DNA of 64,000 bases from Oscillospiraceae bacterium. Lineage in GTDB: Bacteria > Bacillota > Clostridia > Oscillospirales > Oscillospiraceae. Position numbers and translations under genes: made by a program. The DNA lies in assembly GCA_910575815.1 (NCBI GenBank), contig CAJTFN010000003.1:76173-140172 (forward strand), written 5' to 3'. Below the pieces are notes generated by a model, which had not been told where the DNA came from, searched no databases, and saw only the letters and a program-made list of their open reading frames with translations. How positions within the stretch are numbered: the stretch's first letter is position 1; every line of letters starts with the position of its first letter. Of the stretch, positions 33,467 through 42,646 are shown piece after piece.

Positions 33467-34009
33467 TTACGCTTCCATATGCCGTCCCAAGAAGGCGGCG
33501 ATGGTCTGAGCCAGCTTGTATTCCGCGTCGCCGGTAGCGGTGCCGGGGGTACTGCCGATGAAGAGGACCATGCCCAGCAGATCGCCCTCGGAAAGAATGG
33601 GCGCGGCTACGTTGGTAACCAGCTTGTCGCTGCCGTCGCAGACGGGAATGGCATCCCCTTCTCCGGTGTATTGATAGATGCGGCGGCTTTCCATAATCTG
33701 TTCCAGCTCCGGAGTAATCCGTTTGCCCAGCAGCTCCCGTTTGCCGCCGCCGGCCACGGAAATCACGGTATCCCGGTCCGTCACGGCGCAGATGCTGCCC
33801 GTGGAGCGGCTCATGGTCTCGCAGAGCTGTCCCGCGAAGTCCTCTACGCCGCCCAGAAGGGAATACTTTTTAAAAATGACTTCGCCGTCCCGGCTGGTGT
33901 AGATCTCCAGGGGGTCGCCCTCCCGAATACGCATGGTGCGGCGAATCTCCTTCGGGATGACCACCCGGCCAAGGTCGTCGATTCGACGCACAATTCCTGT
34001 TGCTTTCAT
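33467..34009 (-). CDS. spoVT: Stage V sporulation regulator SpoVT
   Basis: The 180-residue protein starts with the AbrB-type DNA-binding domain MKATGIVRRIDDLGRVVIPK (residues 1-20) and continues to about residue 50. A GAF-like C-terminal domain follows (about 60-178). SpoVT adjusts sigma-G-dependent genes in the forespore and is present in spore-formers. The length fits the family exactly. AAAAGGAG precedes the ATG. A sigma-G-like promoter lies 52 bases upstream. Confidence 0.95.
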   Translation of the reverse strand: MKATGIVRRIDDLGRVVIPKEIRRTMRIREGDPLEIYTSRDGEVIFKKYSLLGGVEDFAGQLCETMSRSTGSICAVTDRDTVISVAGGGKRELLGKRITPELEQIMESRRIYQYTGEGDAIPVCDGSDKLVTNVAAPILSEGDLLGMVLFIGSTPGTATGDAEYKLAQTIAAFLGRHMEA

Positions 34010-34060
34010 ATTGAAAACTCCTTTTACAAAGTGTTGGTTGCTATGTCACTTGTCAAAAGC

Positions 34061-34089
34061 TAGTATCCACAAATTTTCTCCGCTTATGC
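34061..34089 (-). promoter_or_regulatory. Sigma-G-like promoter of spoVT
   Basis: On the minus strand GCATA (34085-34089), 17 bases, and GATACTA (34061-34067) fit the forespore sigma-G pattern. A TTGACA at 34050-34055 has no good -10 partner. Confidence 0.55.
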
Positions 34090-34368
34090 CGCCGCGGTCT
34101 TGGTACTGTCTGGAAATCGGAGAAAAGGCAAGCGACTCTATAGCAACCACGCTACTTTACAAAGAGTCTGGAAAGACAATAGGACTAAAAGATTACACAA
34201 TATAAAGACGAATTATGGCCTCCTATATGCACAAACCCTACATGAATGAGCAAGCGCAGACTGCCCCCACAGTAATCCTTCATAACATGGTTTACCCTTA
34301 AAATATCATAGATCAACTCACTTGGTCTCTGGATGCCGGCTTCCTCTCTTAATCATTTTTCTTAATTC
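34090..34368. other. AT-rich intergenic gap between spoVT and the glycan cluster
   Basis: No open frame or clear hairpin terminator is seen in this stretch. It marks a change to AT-richer DNA at the distal end of the long minus-strand glycan gene set. Confidence 0.4.
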
Positions 34369-35079
34369 TCAGCAATTCCCAGACAGTTTATCCCCACTCT
34401 CCAAAAGAGCCTCTGCAATTAAAAAGTCAAATGCCCCATCTATATCTACAGAACGCTCTCTTGGCATAATATAGGCATAGGAATTTGGTCCGTACAAGGC
34501 TAACCCTCCATCCTTCAAAAGTGCAGATACAGTTACAACATAAATCGCCCCATTTGTTTGATAATAGCACTCCAGTTCCTGTCTGGGAACCTCTGTTTCC
34601 GGCCTGCTAAATCCATTCATACAGCCATCTTCTGGCAGAGTATTACACCACAGCGGGGGATATGCCGCTTCACAAACGGATACAACAGCATCTGCTTGTT
34701 TCTTCTCCATAATCCGATACGCCTTGCGGATATCTTCCGCCGAACTCAAGGGAGATGTTGGCTGAAGCAATGCAACTGTATCAAATCGTTCCCCAAGTTC
34801 CTCGTACTTTCTTAAAACTTCCACAATAGCATCCCATATATATGCCAAATCCGAAGACTCTTCTAAACTGCGCAAGAAAGGAACATTAGCACCATATTTC
34901 ACAGCAATCTCTGCATACTTCGAGGAGTCTGTTGAAACATGCACCGTATCAAACACGCCAGATGAAAACGCAGCTTCTATAGGATAGGACATTAACGGTT
35001 TTCCATTTAGGGACTTAATATTTTTATCCTTAAGCCCTTTCGATCCACTGCGTGCTGGAATGACCGCAAGATTTCTCAT
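34369..35079 (-). CDS. neuA: CMP-nonulosonate cytidylyltransferase (NeuA-like)
   Basis: The 236-residue enzyme activates a nine-carbon keto sugar acid with CTP. The nucleotide-binding motif IPARSGSKGLKDKNIK (residues 7-22) and the blocks LLQPTSPLSSAEDI and YYQTNGAIYV are typical of NeuA/LegF/PseF enzymes. Which nonulosonic acid is used cannot be told. The ATG at 35079 has GAGGTG upstream. It is the last gene of the minus-strand cluster, four bases after neuC. Its DNA is AT-rich compared with genes to the right. Confidence 0.88.
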   Translation of the reverse strand: MRNLAVIPARSGSKGLKDKNIKSLNGKPLMSYPIEAAFSSGVFDTVHVSTDSSKYAEIAVKYGANVPFLRSLEESSDLAYIWDAIVEVLRKYEELGERFDTVALLQPTSPLSSAEDIRKAYRIMEKKQADAVVSVCEAAYPPLWCNTLPEDGCMNGFSRPETEVPRQELECYYQTNGAIYVVTVSALLKDGGLALYGPNSYAYIMPRERSVDIDGAFDFLIAEALLESGDKLSGNC

Positions 35080-35083
35080 CGCA

Positions 35084-36259
35084 TTACACCTCGAATTGAA
35101 CATCAAAAAAACTTTTTTTCATGTTTATATTTCCCGATGTCAGAAAATCGAGAATTATTGGAAGGATTTTTTCAGATGTGTGTCCGTCTCCAAAGGGCCT
35201 TGATGCTTTGGCGGCCAATTCTTTAAAATCTGGAGCCATGGCTAGCCGGATTGCAGAAGCGATATCCTCGGCATCAGGTTTACAGCAAATAACGCTCTCT
35301 ACCATAATGCGACCTTTTTGCCTATTTCCAATATTGACTGTAGGCACATGAAAAAATGGAGCCTCGATGATGCCGCTGGAGGAATTCCCGATTACCATTT
35401 CAGCGTTTCGCACAGCGGAAACATAGCGCTTCGCTCCCAGCGAAGGAATAACCAGCCAATTCTGTCGACTAGAACTTTCTTGTTTCCAAATCCGGTTAAT
35501 TTCTTGACCCCCTGCATCTACATTGGATAATGTAACGATAAAATCCAAATCTGGAAATCGGTCCATTGCTTGAATAAGTTCTCCGATCTGTTTTTTCCCA
35601 CTATGCTCTTCCAATGTAACAGGATGGAAGGTTACGACGGCATAGGCTCGTCCCTCTCTGGGAAAACCAATATCTTCTCGCAGCTTTTCTTTGGAAACGG
35701 GTGGGATACTAATCAAATTTTCAAGTCCAGGCTCTCCCACATCAAAAACCCGATCCGGCGATTCCCCCAACTGAATTACTCGGCGTTTGGAATCTGCGCA
35801 ACCAACAAAATGGAGGATACTCATCTTTGTAATTGAATGGCGCAGGAACTCATCTACCGCCCCTATTGTTGTGTCTCCACCACTGATATGGGCAATCGGA
35901 ATCCCCATCAATGCGGCAGCAGTAGAAGCGGCAAATATCTCAAAGCGGTCTCCCAGGATTACCAACAGTTCTGGCCGCTCCGCGGAAAAATAGTCTGCAA
36001 ATGATGAAACAACCGCTCCGGTGACTTTTGCCATAGAGTATTTACTATCGCCATCCATGGGAAATGAAATTTTTGCATGAATCGGAATCCCACTCTCTTC
36101 AATCTCATTTAGCGTTTCCCCAAGCGCCTGCATCAGATGACTCCCGGTAACGGCCAACCGCAATTCTATAGACGGCTCTCTCTGCAAACGTAACAATAGC
36201 GGACATAGGATTCCAAAATCAGCGCGCGATCCGGTGACAACGCAAACAGGATGCCTCAT
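35084..36259 (-). CDS. neuC: Hydrolysing UDP/GDP-GlcNAc 2-epimerase (NeuC/LegG-like)
   Basis: The 391-residue enzyme releases ManNAc, or its 6-deoxy-diamino analogue, from the nucleotide sugar. VVTGSRADFGILCPLL at the N-terminus, PIAHISGGDTTIGAVD (about residues 121-136) and VIGNSSSGIIEAP (about 290-302) are family motifs. AAGGGGCG precedes the ATG. It sits between the NeuB fusion and NeuA, giving the ordered set of three steps. The company of a PtmE-like CBS nucleotidyltransferase hints at the GDP-based legionaminic route, but this is inference. Confidence 0.9.
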   Translation of the reverse strand: MRHPVCVVTGSRADFGILCPLLLRLQREPSIELRLAVTGSHLMQALGETLNEIEESGIPIHAKISFPMDGDSKYSMAKVTGAVVSSFADYFSAERPELLVILGDRFEIFAASTAAALMGIPIAHISGGDTTIGAVDEFLRHSITKMSILHFVGCADSKRRVIQLGESPDRVFDVGEPGLENLISIPPVSKEKLREDIGFPREGRAYAVVTFHPVTLEEHSGKKQIGELIQAMDRFPDLDFIVTLSNVDAGGQEINRIWKQESSSRQNWLVIPSLGAKRYVSAVRNAEMVIGNSSSGIIEAPFFHVPTVNIGNRQKGRIMVESVICCKPDAEDIASAIRLAMAPDFKELAAKASRPFGDGHTSEKILPIILDFLTSGNINMKKSFFDVQFEV

Positions 36260-36274
36260 ATTTATCTGCGCCCC

Positions 36275-38335
36275 TTACAGTTCAATCAATTCATCCTCTT
36301 GAAAATCTCTTACAGCCGTCGTGCCCAAGACCTCAAACCAGCGCATGGGATTTATTCCATTGCCCGGGCGCTTTACGGCAAGATTTTCTTCGGTCAACTC
36401 TTCGCCTTTTTTAATCTGCCGGCGAGCAATAATACTCTTTCTCGCAATAGGGATGTTCTTTTTCTCTGAAAGACTCACCATCTTTCTGTCGCTTCCTAAC
36501 GCTTTTTCAATATGACGAATACCCGCAACCATTGCAGCCAGCTCATCCGGCTCCAAGCTGGCCTTATGATCTGGTCCCTCCATATTTTTATCCAACGTAA
36601 AATGCTTTTCCACAATCGCGGCCCCCATAGCCGCCGCTGCGATAGGCACTTCAATTCCTTGAGTATGGTCGGAATATCCAACTTCTACGCCAAATTGTTC
36701 CCGCATAGTTTGCATCGCGCGAAGATTGACATCTTCATAAGGACTAGGATATTCCGTATTGCAGTGAAGTAAGGTAACACTGGGTGTGCCATTATCTTTA
36801 AGCACATTAATCGCAGCTTCAATCTCTTCCGGCTCACACATTCCAGTAGACAGCACCACCGGCTTTTTAGTTTTTGCGATCTCTAGAAGATATGGCAGAT
36901 TCGTAATCTCTCCGGACGGAATCTTCCAAAAGGGCATGTCCAAGGTATTTAAAAACCGGACGCTCGGTATATCAAATGGTGTTGACAAAAAGCAAATTCC
37001 CTTTTCATCACAATAGGCTTTAATTTGTCTATGCTGGTCAAAGGAAAGTTCCAACTTTTTCACCATACCAAATTGGCTCTCTCCCGCTCCTGTTGTTGCC
37101 TTTTGGTATTCCGCTTTTTCAGCACATTTCGATATGATTTCCTCCGTAATAAAAGTCTGAAATTTTACACAATCTGCTCCCGCCTCTCTTGCCACATCCA
37201 CCAACTTCAACGCCAATTCAAAGTTACCATTGTGATTATCTCCAGCCTCTGCAACAATAAATACTCCCATGGTCTTCTTCGGTTGCCGATATTGAATATA
37301 AAAAGAATCGCTGGGCTTAAAACGAAAATCAGCAGTTCGCCTAACTCGCAGCAATTCCCGATATGCGTCATCATCGAAAATCATTCTGCCAACGTAAAAA
37401 GGTAGTTGTCCATGCTCATTGAAGTGCCTTTTAAATTTGAACAAGCTGTCTTCACTGCCATTTCCGCCACCAAGATGCAATTGCCGTATTCCACGTCGAG
37501 CCCCCCAACAGGCCGCTTCATAGATCAGTAAATTCGTTGGGGCATATTTTCGAAAAGCCGTCATCCCTCCGGAAAGGTGATAATGCATAAAACGATCATT
37601 ATAGAGGAACAACGTCGACGCTATAATTCTTCCATCCTTCTTGGCGTAGAAAAAAATAGTTTCCGTCCCCATCGTATCTCGCAAAAAATCGTAATATTCC
37701 GGTTTAAAATAGTAATAGGGTTCCGCATGCGCACGGTCCATCGACTCATGGTAAATATTTACGAATTCTGTCAAATGCTCTCCGTGATCTGTAAAAATTG
37801 TTACTCCAGACTTTCGGGCTTTGCGAACCATATTACGATTTTTACTATCCAACTGTTGGAATATCTTTTCTTCGTCAGAGATATCCATAGCTATGGTATT
37901 TTTAAATGTTTTATGCTGCACTACCGAATTTAAAACCGTGTGATTCTGCAATAACGGATGAAATCTGAAAAACTGTGAAACCACTTTTCTTTTTTGACAA
38001 ACTTCCGTAAGCTCCTTTTGGAATGCCTGTTGGGCTTGCTCTGACAAATCCCTATCCGTTAAAGGCCCACCGTAACCATAAGGCGTTTCCCAATCAAAGA
38101 AACAGCCCTTTGGCAGTAATCCCTTAAACTCCGGACTCTCAGCAATGTCCTTTTGAATAACCGGATAGCATAAATGTTCATCTTCAAAAGAGAAGTCTAT
38201 CAAAAAAGACTGGCCATTCTCATGTTGTTCCAAAGATCGCGCATAATCACACAAATAGTAGATATCCCAATTGGTATAGGACTTGACTATGTCATCCCAA
38301 AGTTCCTGCTCAACGCTGCCAATCAATCTCAGCAT
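36275..38335 (-). CDS. neuB: FemAB-like acyltransferase fused to NeuB synthase
   Basis: One uninterrupted frame of 686 residues has two parts. Residues 1-350 match FemAB/GNAT-type transferases (KNRNMVRKARKSGVTIF, FLYNDRFMHYHLSGG, GGGNGSEDSLFKFK). Residues about 358-605 are a sialic/legionaminic acid synthase (VAEAGDNHNGNF, HFTLDKNMEGPDHKASLEP), and a C-terminal SAF domain follows (about 620-686). NeuB condenses PEP with a 6-carbon amino sugar. The N-terminal part may transfer an acyl or aminoacyl group. An internal ATG at residue 356 with weak AAGAAG upstream could also start a separate NeuB. AAAGGAATG precedes the first ATG. Confidence 0.85.
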   Translation of the reverse strand: MLRLIGSVEQELWDDIVKSYTNWDIYYLCDYARSLEQHENGQSFLIDFSFEDEHLCYPVIQKDIAESPEFKGLLPKGCFFDWETPYGYGGPLTDRDLSEQAQQAFQKELTEVCQKRKVVSQFFRFHPLLQNHTVLNSVVQHKTFKNTIAMDISDEEKIFQQLDSKNRNMVRKARKSGVTIFTDHGEHLTEFVNIYHESMDRAHAEPYYYFKPEYYDFLRDTMGTETIFFYAKKDGRIIASTLFLYNDRFMHYHLSGGMTAFRKYAPTNLLIYEAACWGARRGIRQLHLGGGNGSEDSLFKFKRHFNEHGQLPFYVGRMIFDDDAYRELLRVRRTADFRFKPSDSFYIQYRQPKKTMGVFIVAEAGDNHNGNFELALKLVDVAREAGADCVKFQTFITEEIISKCAEKAEYQKATTGAGESQFGMVKKLELSFDQHRQIKAYCDEKGICFLSTPFDIPSVRFLNTLDMPFWKIPSGEITNLPYLLEIAKTKKPVVLSTGMCEPEEIEAAINVLKDNGTPSVTLLHCNTEYPSPYEDVNLRAMQTMREQFGVEVGYSDHTQGIEVPIAAAAMGAAIVEKHFTLDKNMEGPDHKASLEPDELAAMVAGIRHIEKALGSDRKMVSLSEKKNIPIARKSIIARRQIKKGEELTEENLAVKRPGNGINPMRWFEVLGTTAVRDFQEDELIEL

Positions 38336-38474
38336 AAATAATCATTCCTTTATACAGCACAGTTTCTTCAGTAGCCATCATTTTAACTATGGCGGCTGAA
38401 TAGAAACCAAGCACTCTCATATGACAACCTGTGCCATCACAGAGGCAAGTATCGAACTTTTAAGTGTATTTTGA

Positions 38475-39131
38475 TTATTTGATTCCACTTACTATATAAC
38501 CCTCAACGCAATTCCCATTATCTGTGTAGGTCCAAAGATCAATCGTAGGCGATTTAAAGCCCACTTCTGTATACATGCGAAGGATTTCCTTCTGTTCAAA
38601 GAAGTGCGCATAGCCAATACGCGGCAAATTCCCCTCCGTCATATACTCATAGGTATCGGGTTCAATCAACGTCCCTGTTCCATACCCTGTAGTTCCCTTT
38701 CCAAACACAAAAGATAAAAACTTACCGCCAGGCTTTAGCACTCGAAAAATATTCTGATGCATCTTTTGAATATCTTCCACTTTATTCGCGTAAATACAAG
38801 CGCTGTCTATAACCGCATCAAAGAAACTTTCTGGATAGCCAAGCCTTACACCGTCCATGACTTGCACATGTGCGAATAATTTTTCTTTCTCAAGCCGAAG
38901 TTTCATTTTTTCTATAGCGGATTCTGAAATATCAAACGCATATGTATCAAAACCCTCTCTTGCTAGATACCACGTGTGTGCTCCTTGGCCACAGCCAAAA
39001 TCGAGAATTCTAATTTTTTCACGTTCAGTCTGATAATAATTTCTAGCAACAAAGCGAATCACATATTCCGTTGGATAGGCGCCCCAGTCTCTGCTGCTGT
39101 GAATCTTCTCCCATGCATCATGTGTTGTCAT
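38475..39131 (-). CDS. Class I SAM-dependent methyltransferase
   Basis: The 218-residue protein has motif I ILDFGCGQGAHTWYLA (about residues 42-57), an acidic residue in the AFDIS strand, and RVLKPGGKFLSF typical of small-molecule methyltransferases. It likely methylates a sugar or its precursor. GGGAG lies before the ATG. It lies between the nucleotidyltransferase and the NeuB fusion, with a gap of about 140 bases to the latter. Confidence 0.85.
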   Translation of the reverse strand: MTTHDAWEKIHSSRDWGAYPTEYVIRFVARNYYQTEREKIRILDFGCGQGAHTWYLAREGFDTYAFDISESAIEKMKLRLEKEKLFAHVQVMDGVRLGYPESFFDAVIDSACIYANKVEDIQKMHQNIFRVLKPGGKFLSFVFGKGTTGYGTGTLIEPDTYEYMTEGNLPRIGYAHFFEQKEILRMYTEVGFKSPTIDLWTYTDNGNCVEGYIVSGIK

Positions 39132-39158
39132 TTTTAATCTCCCTTTTGTCTCAATTTA

Positions 39159-40208
39159 TCATGTTCCTTCTTCTTCATTATACAACCGCTCCCTCATCTT
39201 CTCCAGCTCCGTTATCTGCCCCATATCCAACCATTCATCCTCGCTGACGGGGTACACGGCAACCTTCCGCCCCTTTTCACGCTGTCTCTCCATGATATCT
39301 GGAAAACCAATCGACACATTGTCCTCCACATCCTCCAAAACCTCCGGTTCCACAATATACATTCCCGTATTTGTGAGGAAGGACAACTCCGGCTTTTCCC
39401 GGATCTGCTCAATCACGCCGCCGGTTCCGGTTTCCACAACGCCATAGGGCAGCGTTAGATTTTTATAGGCCCCTATCATCGTAACCGCATTTCCGCTCTC
39501 CCGATGAAATTTCAGCATGTTCGCATAATCCGAGCAAAGCAGAATATCGCAATTCGTAAAGAAGAACGTCTCTTTCATCTTCCCCTTTAGCAGACACAGG
39601 CCGCCGCCGGTTCCAAGAGGCTGGTCCTCATCGTACCAGCTCACCTGATAATGATGTTCGCTCTCAGCAAAATAGGCCTTCAGCAGCTGTTTTTTATAGT
39701 TGACAACAATATGAAAGTCCCCGCACGCATACTTTTGAAACTGTTGCATGATATGTTCAATAATTGGCCGCTCCCCTACGGGAATTAACGGCTTTGGCAG
39801 CACTCTGGTATAAGGATCCAGACGGGTTCCCTTCCCTCCGGCCATGATTACCACAGGAATGTTTAAGCTCGGCAGCCGTGCCCTGGAAAAACCCGGATCC
39901 AGGATAATATCCACTATGGTCCCATTCTCCCTCACCACAGGCACGGCAAAAATGCTGTCTCTTCGCAGAAGCTTTCGGGCCTGTTCCCGGTTTCTGGCCG
40001 TGATGGGGCGGTAATTCGCCGCTGCCGCAACTGGATCATCCAGCTTTCCGCCATTCAACAGATGGCGGCGAACATCACCGTCTGTCAAAGCTCCGGTCAA
40101 AACGCCGTCTTCCAGAACAAAGAGGACCTTTCTGGCCACGCGGTCCAACTGCCGCATAGTGTCTCGGACCGTCTGTGTTTTATCGACGCATAAATCCATG
40201 TAATCCAT
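39159..40208 (-). CDS. CBS-domain sugar-1-phosphate nucleotidyltransferase (PtmE-like)
   Basis: The 349-residue protein has two CBS motifs (about residues 5-110) followed by a nucleotidyltransferase domain starting PVVIMAGGKGTRLDPYTRVL and LPKPLIPVGERPIIEH. The same arrangement is known from PtmE, the glucosamine-1-phosphate guanylyltransferase of the legionaminic acid route. The nucleotide used here is not proven. The ATG at 40208 has GAGAGG upstream. Base composition is higher in GC than in the neighbouring methyltransferase, which suggests a mosaic cluster. Confidence 0.85.
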   Translation of the reverse strand: MDYMDLCVDKTQTVRDTMRQLDRVARKVLFVLEDGVLTGALTDGDVRRHLLNGGKLDDPVAAAANYRPITARNREQARKLLRRDSIFAVPVVRENGTIVDIILDPGFSRARLPSLNIPVVIMAGGKGTRLDPYTRVLPKPLIPVGERPIIEHIMQQFQKYACGDFHIVVNYKKQLLKAYFAESEHHYQVSWYDEDQPLGTGGGLCLLKGKMKETFFFTNCDILLCSDYANMLKFHRESGNAVTMIGAYKNLTLPYGVVETGTGGVIEQIREKPELSFLTNTGMYIVEPEVLEDVEDNVSIGFPDIMERQREKGRKVAVYPVSEDEWLDMGQITELEKMRERLYNEEEGT

Positions 40209-40252
40209 AGGCACCTCTCGTTCGGTTCATACACGGCTTAAATCCATTTTAT

Positions 40253-41215
40253 TCAAGCCGGAGCGCCCTCTTCAATTTGCTGGTAAAATTTACATAACTC
40301 CCTATGCTCTCCAAGTGACAAAAGGGCTTTAAAATCTCGCCTTAAAAAACGCTCTGTCTGCAAGTAAAGACCCGGTTTAAACCGGCAGTCAAGCTCATCG
40401 TCAATCTCCAACTTCTCCACCGCAACCGTTCCGCAAAGCTGGCTTCGCAATTCCTCCAACGGGCAAAGAATCAATTTGCGTTTTGGAGTTAAAATCTCCA
40501 CGGACCAGCGTCCCGCGCTATCCCAATCGGCAAAATAGGAAAAACATGCCCCTGTCTTTGTAATACCAGCTCCTGAATAGCGACTCGGTTTATCGCACCA
40601 GCTGCAATCGCCCGCAGTATAACAAGTCATATTCTCAGGAACCCCGCCAAGATAAAACGCAAGGTCCAACACATGCGTTGAGTTTCCAAGAAACACCGTA
40701 TTCCGTTTGCTTCAAGATTTATTTACTTCCAGGTGCTTATGCCCCCATTCTGTAAATTCAAAACGAAAGCTGCTGACGCCTCCATCCTCAGTAATCAACT
40801 CCTGCGCTCTGCGAACAGAAGCATAAAATCTTCGGTTATACGCAACAAAAACATTCGCCTCACACTTTTCCGTAAGCAAATCCAATTCCTGTATCTGTTC
40901 ATAAGTCACTGCACCAGGCTTTTCTACAAGAATTGTCTTAACGCCTCGATTCAGCAAAAGCTTTACAGTCTCAAAAAGTTCTTCTACATCAACCGCAATA
41001 ATCGCTCGATCTGGCAGCTCTTCCCTCTCTCTGGCGAAATGTGTCAACCCACCTGTATGTGGCTCAATGCCAGTCGATTTACAAAACGACTCCGCAGAGG
41101 ACACTCCCCGTCCCACGGCACAGATACCTGTTTGCAGCGCCCGCAACACCTTACAATACTCCTGACCCATATAGCCACAGCCAACCAGCAGGACCGAGTT
41201 CATGTAATCGGACAT
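40253..41215 (-). pseudogene. Gfo/Idh/MocA oxidoreductase with in-frame TGA
   Basis: From the ATG at 41215 the sequence reads a Rossmann start (VLLVGCGYMGQEY) and ILVEKPGAVTYEQI, then stops at TGA (40712-40714) after LEVNKS. The same frame continues without a shift into NTVFLGNSTHVLDLAFYLGG and ends at 40253, together about 320 codons, the normal family length. A single nonsense change therefore splits an otherwise intact sugar dehydrogenase gene. No selenocysteine-type structure is evident after the TGA. The gene overlaps the preceding fragment by 16 bases. Confidence 0.8.
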
Positions 41216-42013
41216 ATCGAACTTTCGCTCCCTTGAATCTTATTTTGCCTTTTTAAAAATTCCCGTAAAATAGGAAGATGCAGTCTCGCCGACTCCGCGA
41301 AACCAGTCAGTTCGATTGCTTCCCCGCGCAAAAGTCTGTCAACCACCCATGTTGTGGTCTGACTGACGAACGCCAGTTCAAAATACTGCTTAATCGGCTC
41401 GCCGCCTTCTAAATCCTGCGTAATCAGGAGACCTTCCGATTCATTAACATAGTAATATGTTTTCTCTGTAAAAAACTCAAACACATCCCTTGACGGTCCA
41501 TGACCACATTCCATGAGATAAGATGTGGTCTCTCCTATCTTGCCAGTCAATTTCCCATAAAACTCAATATAGCCTTTTCGTTTGCTTTCAAATATTTGTT
41601 CTTCCAGCAAGCAGCCATTGCAAGAGATCCGCTCCGTATCCGAGGAAGACAAGTAGGCAAATAGATCCAGCATATGAATACTATTGCAGGCCAGTCCCCA
41701 GTCTGTTCCCCTTATACAGGCACACAGCCGCTTGGCGCTGCGGAGCTCTTCCCGAAGCTTCCGATAAACGGTCTGAACTCTGCGAGCACAGTTTACATAA
41801 GCGTCCATTTTCCTTTCGCGCAAAAGCCTTCCAACTTCCTCATAGTCATCTGGACTTGGGAAAAGCACTTTTTCGAAAATGACAGTCCTCACGACACAAT
41901 GTGCGATGAGTTCCTCAAAAACCGCCCTCCTGGGAAGTGACGACGTTGCAATGATCGCAATTTGAAAGCAACTCGCCTTCTCCAATTCTCCTACAGAGGC
42001 ATAATAATGTATG
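41200..42013 (-). pseudogene. Gfo/Idh/MocA-like oxidoreductase lacking its N-terminus
   Basis: The frame is open from about 42013, reading IKTIHYYASVGELEKASCFQ, without a proper start codon; a TTG at 41985 could start translation. Homology begins in the middle of the Gfo/Idh Rossmann domain: IIATSS, VIFEKVLFPSPDDYEEV and VNCARR are the usual ATP/EKP/NxRR blocks. About 65 N-terminal residues with the GxGxxG loop are missing. The missing part coincides with the point where the upstream gene is truncated, so one deletion explains both. Confidence 0.7.
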
Positions 42014-42016
42014 GTC

Positions 42017-42601
42017 TTAATTTAATTGGATGTCCTCTTTCAAGAAACTTGAATTCACCCCGATATGCGGAACCCCTTTGATCTGAGAATAATAGTTTAG
42101 TGTCGGTCCCGTTGCGACCACCGCCACGGTCTGATTCCGATGGCAACCCTTAAACTCAGAAAATGCCATCTTATGAATATCCCGTATCTCGTTTGCTAAG
42201 CACATCATGCGCAACGCAGGATTTGCGGTTGGCATCCGGCCTGGGTTGGCTATATCCAAAAGCATTTCTACCAGATAAAACGGGACCGTCATGATCTCCC
42301 GGAACCCCGCCATCTCACAAGCCGCCCGGGCTGACTCTTCGTTCTTTTTGGCCACGCAAAGTAAAATTGTCGATTCGGGAAACCGCGCTAACCAACTGCT
42401 CAAGCTTCGGATCGGCAGCCCTGTCTCAAGAAAAGTACCAGCATCTTCTGTCGCAACCCTACTATTGGTCACACCGCGGAGCTTGATATCCATCTCACAT
42501 GACAAATAAGGAATTATCAGCTTCCCCATAAATCCGGTTCCAAAAGCAATGATATCTTTTCCCACCATATCCCTCGTAAACCATGAATCAAGATGCACCA
42601 T
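42017..42601 (-). pseudogene. MptE-like/DUF115 protein, C-terminally truncated
   Basis: The 194 residues have an N-terminal Rossmann-like part (DIIAFGTGFMGKLIIPYL) and the start of an MptE-like domain (TVAVVATGPTLNYYSQIKG, VNSSFL). The frame then stops at 42017, where related glycosylation proteins continue for more than 100 residues. GGAGTGG precedes the ATG. The break lies next to the N-terminally truncated oxidoreductase, consistent with a deletion joining the two. Confidence 0.65.
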
Positions 42602-42646
42602 AATGAACCACTCCTTCTATCACGGATTTACTCTCCACCACATGAA

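Noticed and set aside
34050..34055. TTGACA upstream of spoVT as a sigma-A promoter
   Set aside because: No -10 sequence is found 16-18 bases downstream; the sigma-G-like pair fits the gene and spacing better.
40700..40740. Selenocysteine at the TGA in the Gfo/Idh gene
   Set aside because: No stem-loop suitable as a bacterial SECIS is visible right after the TGA, and the family does not use selenocysteine at this position.
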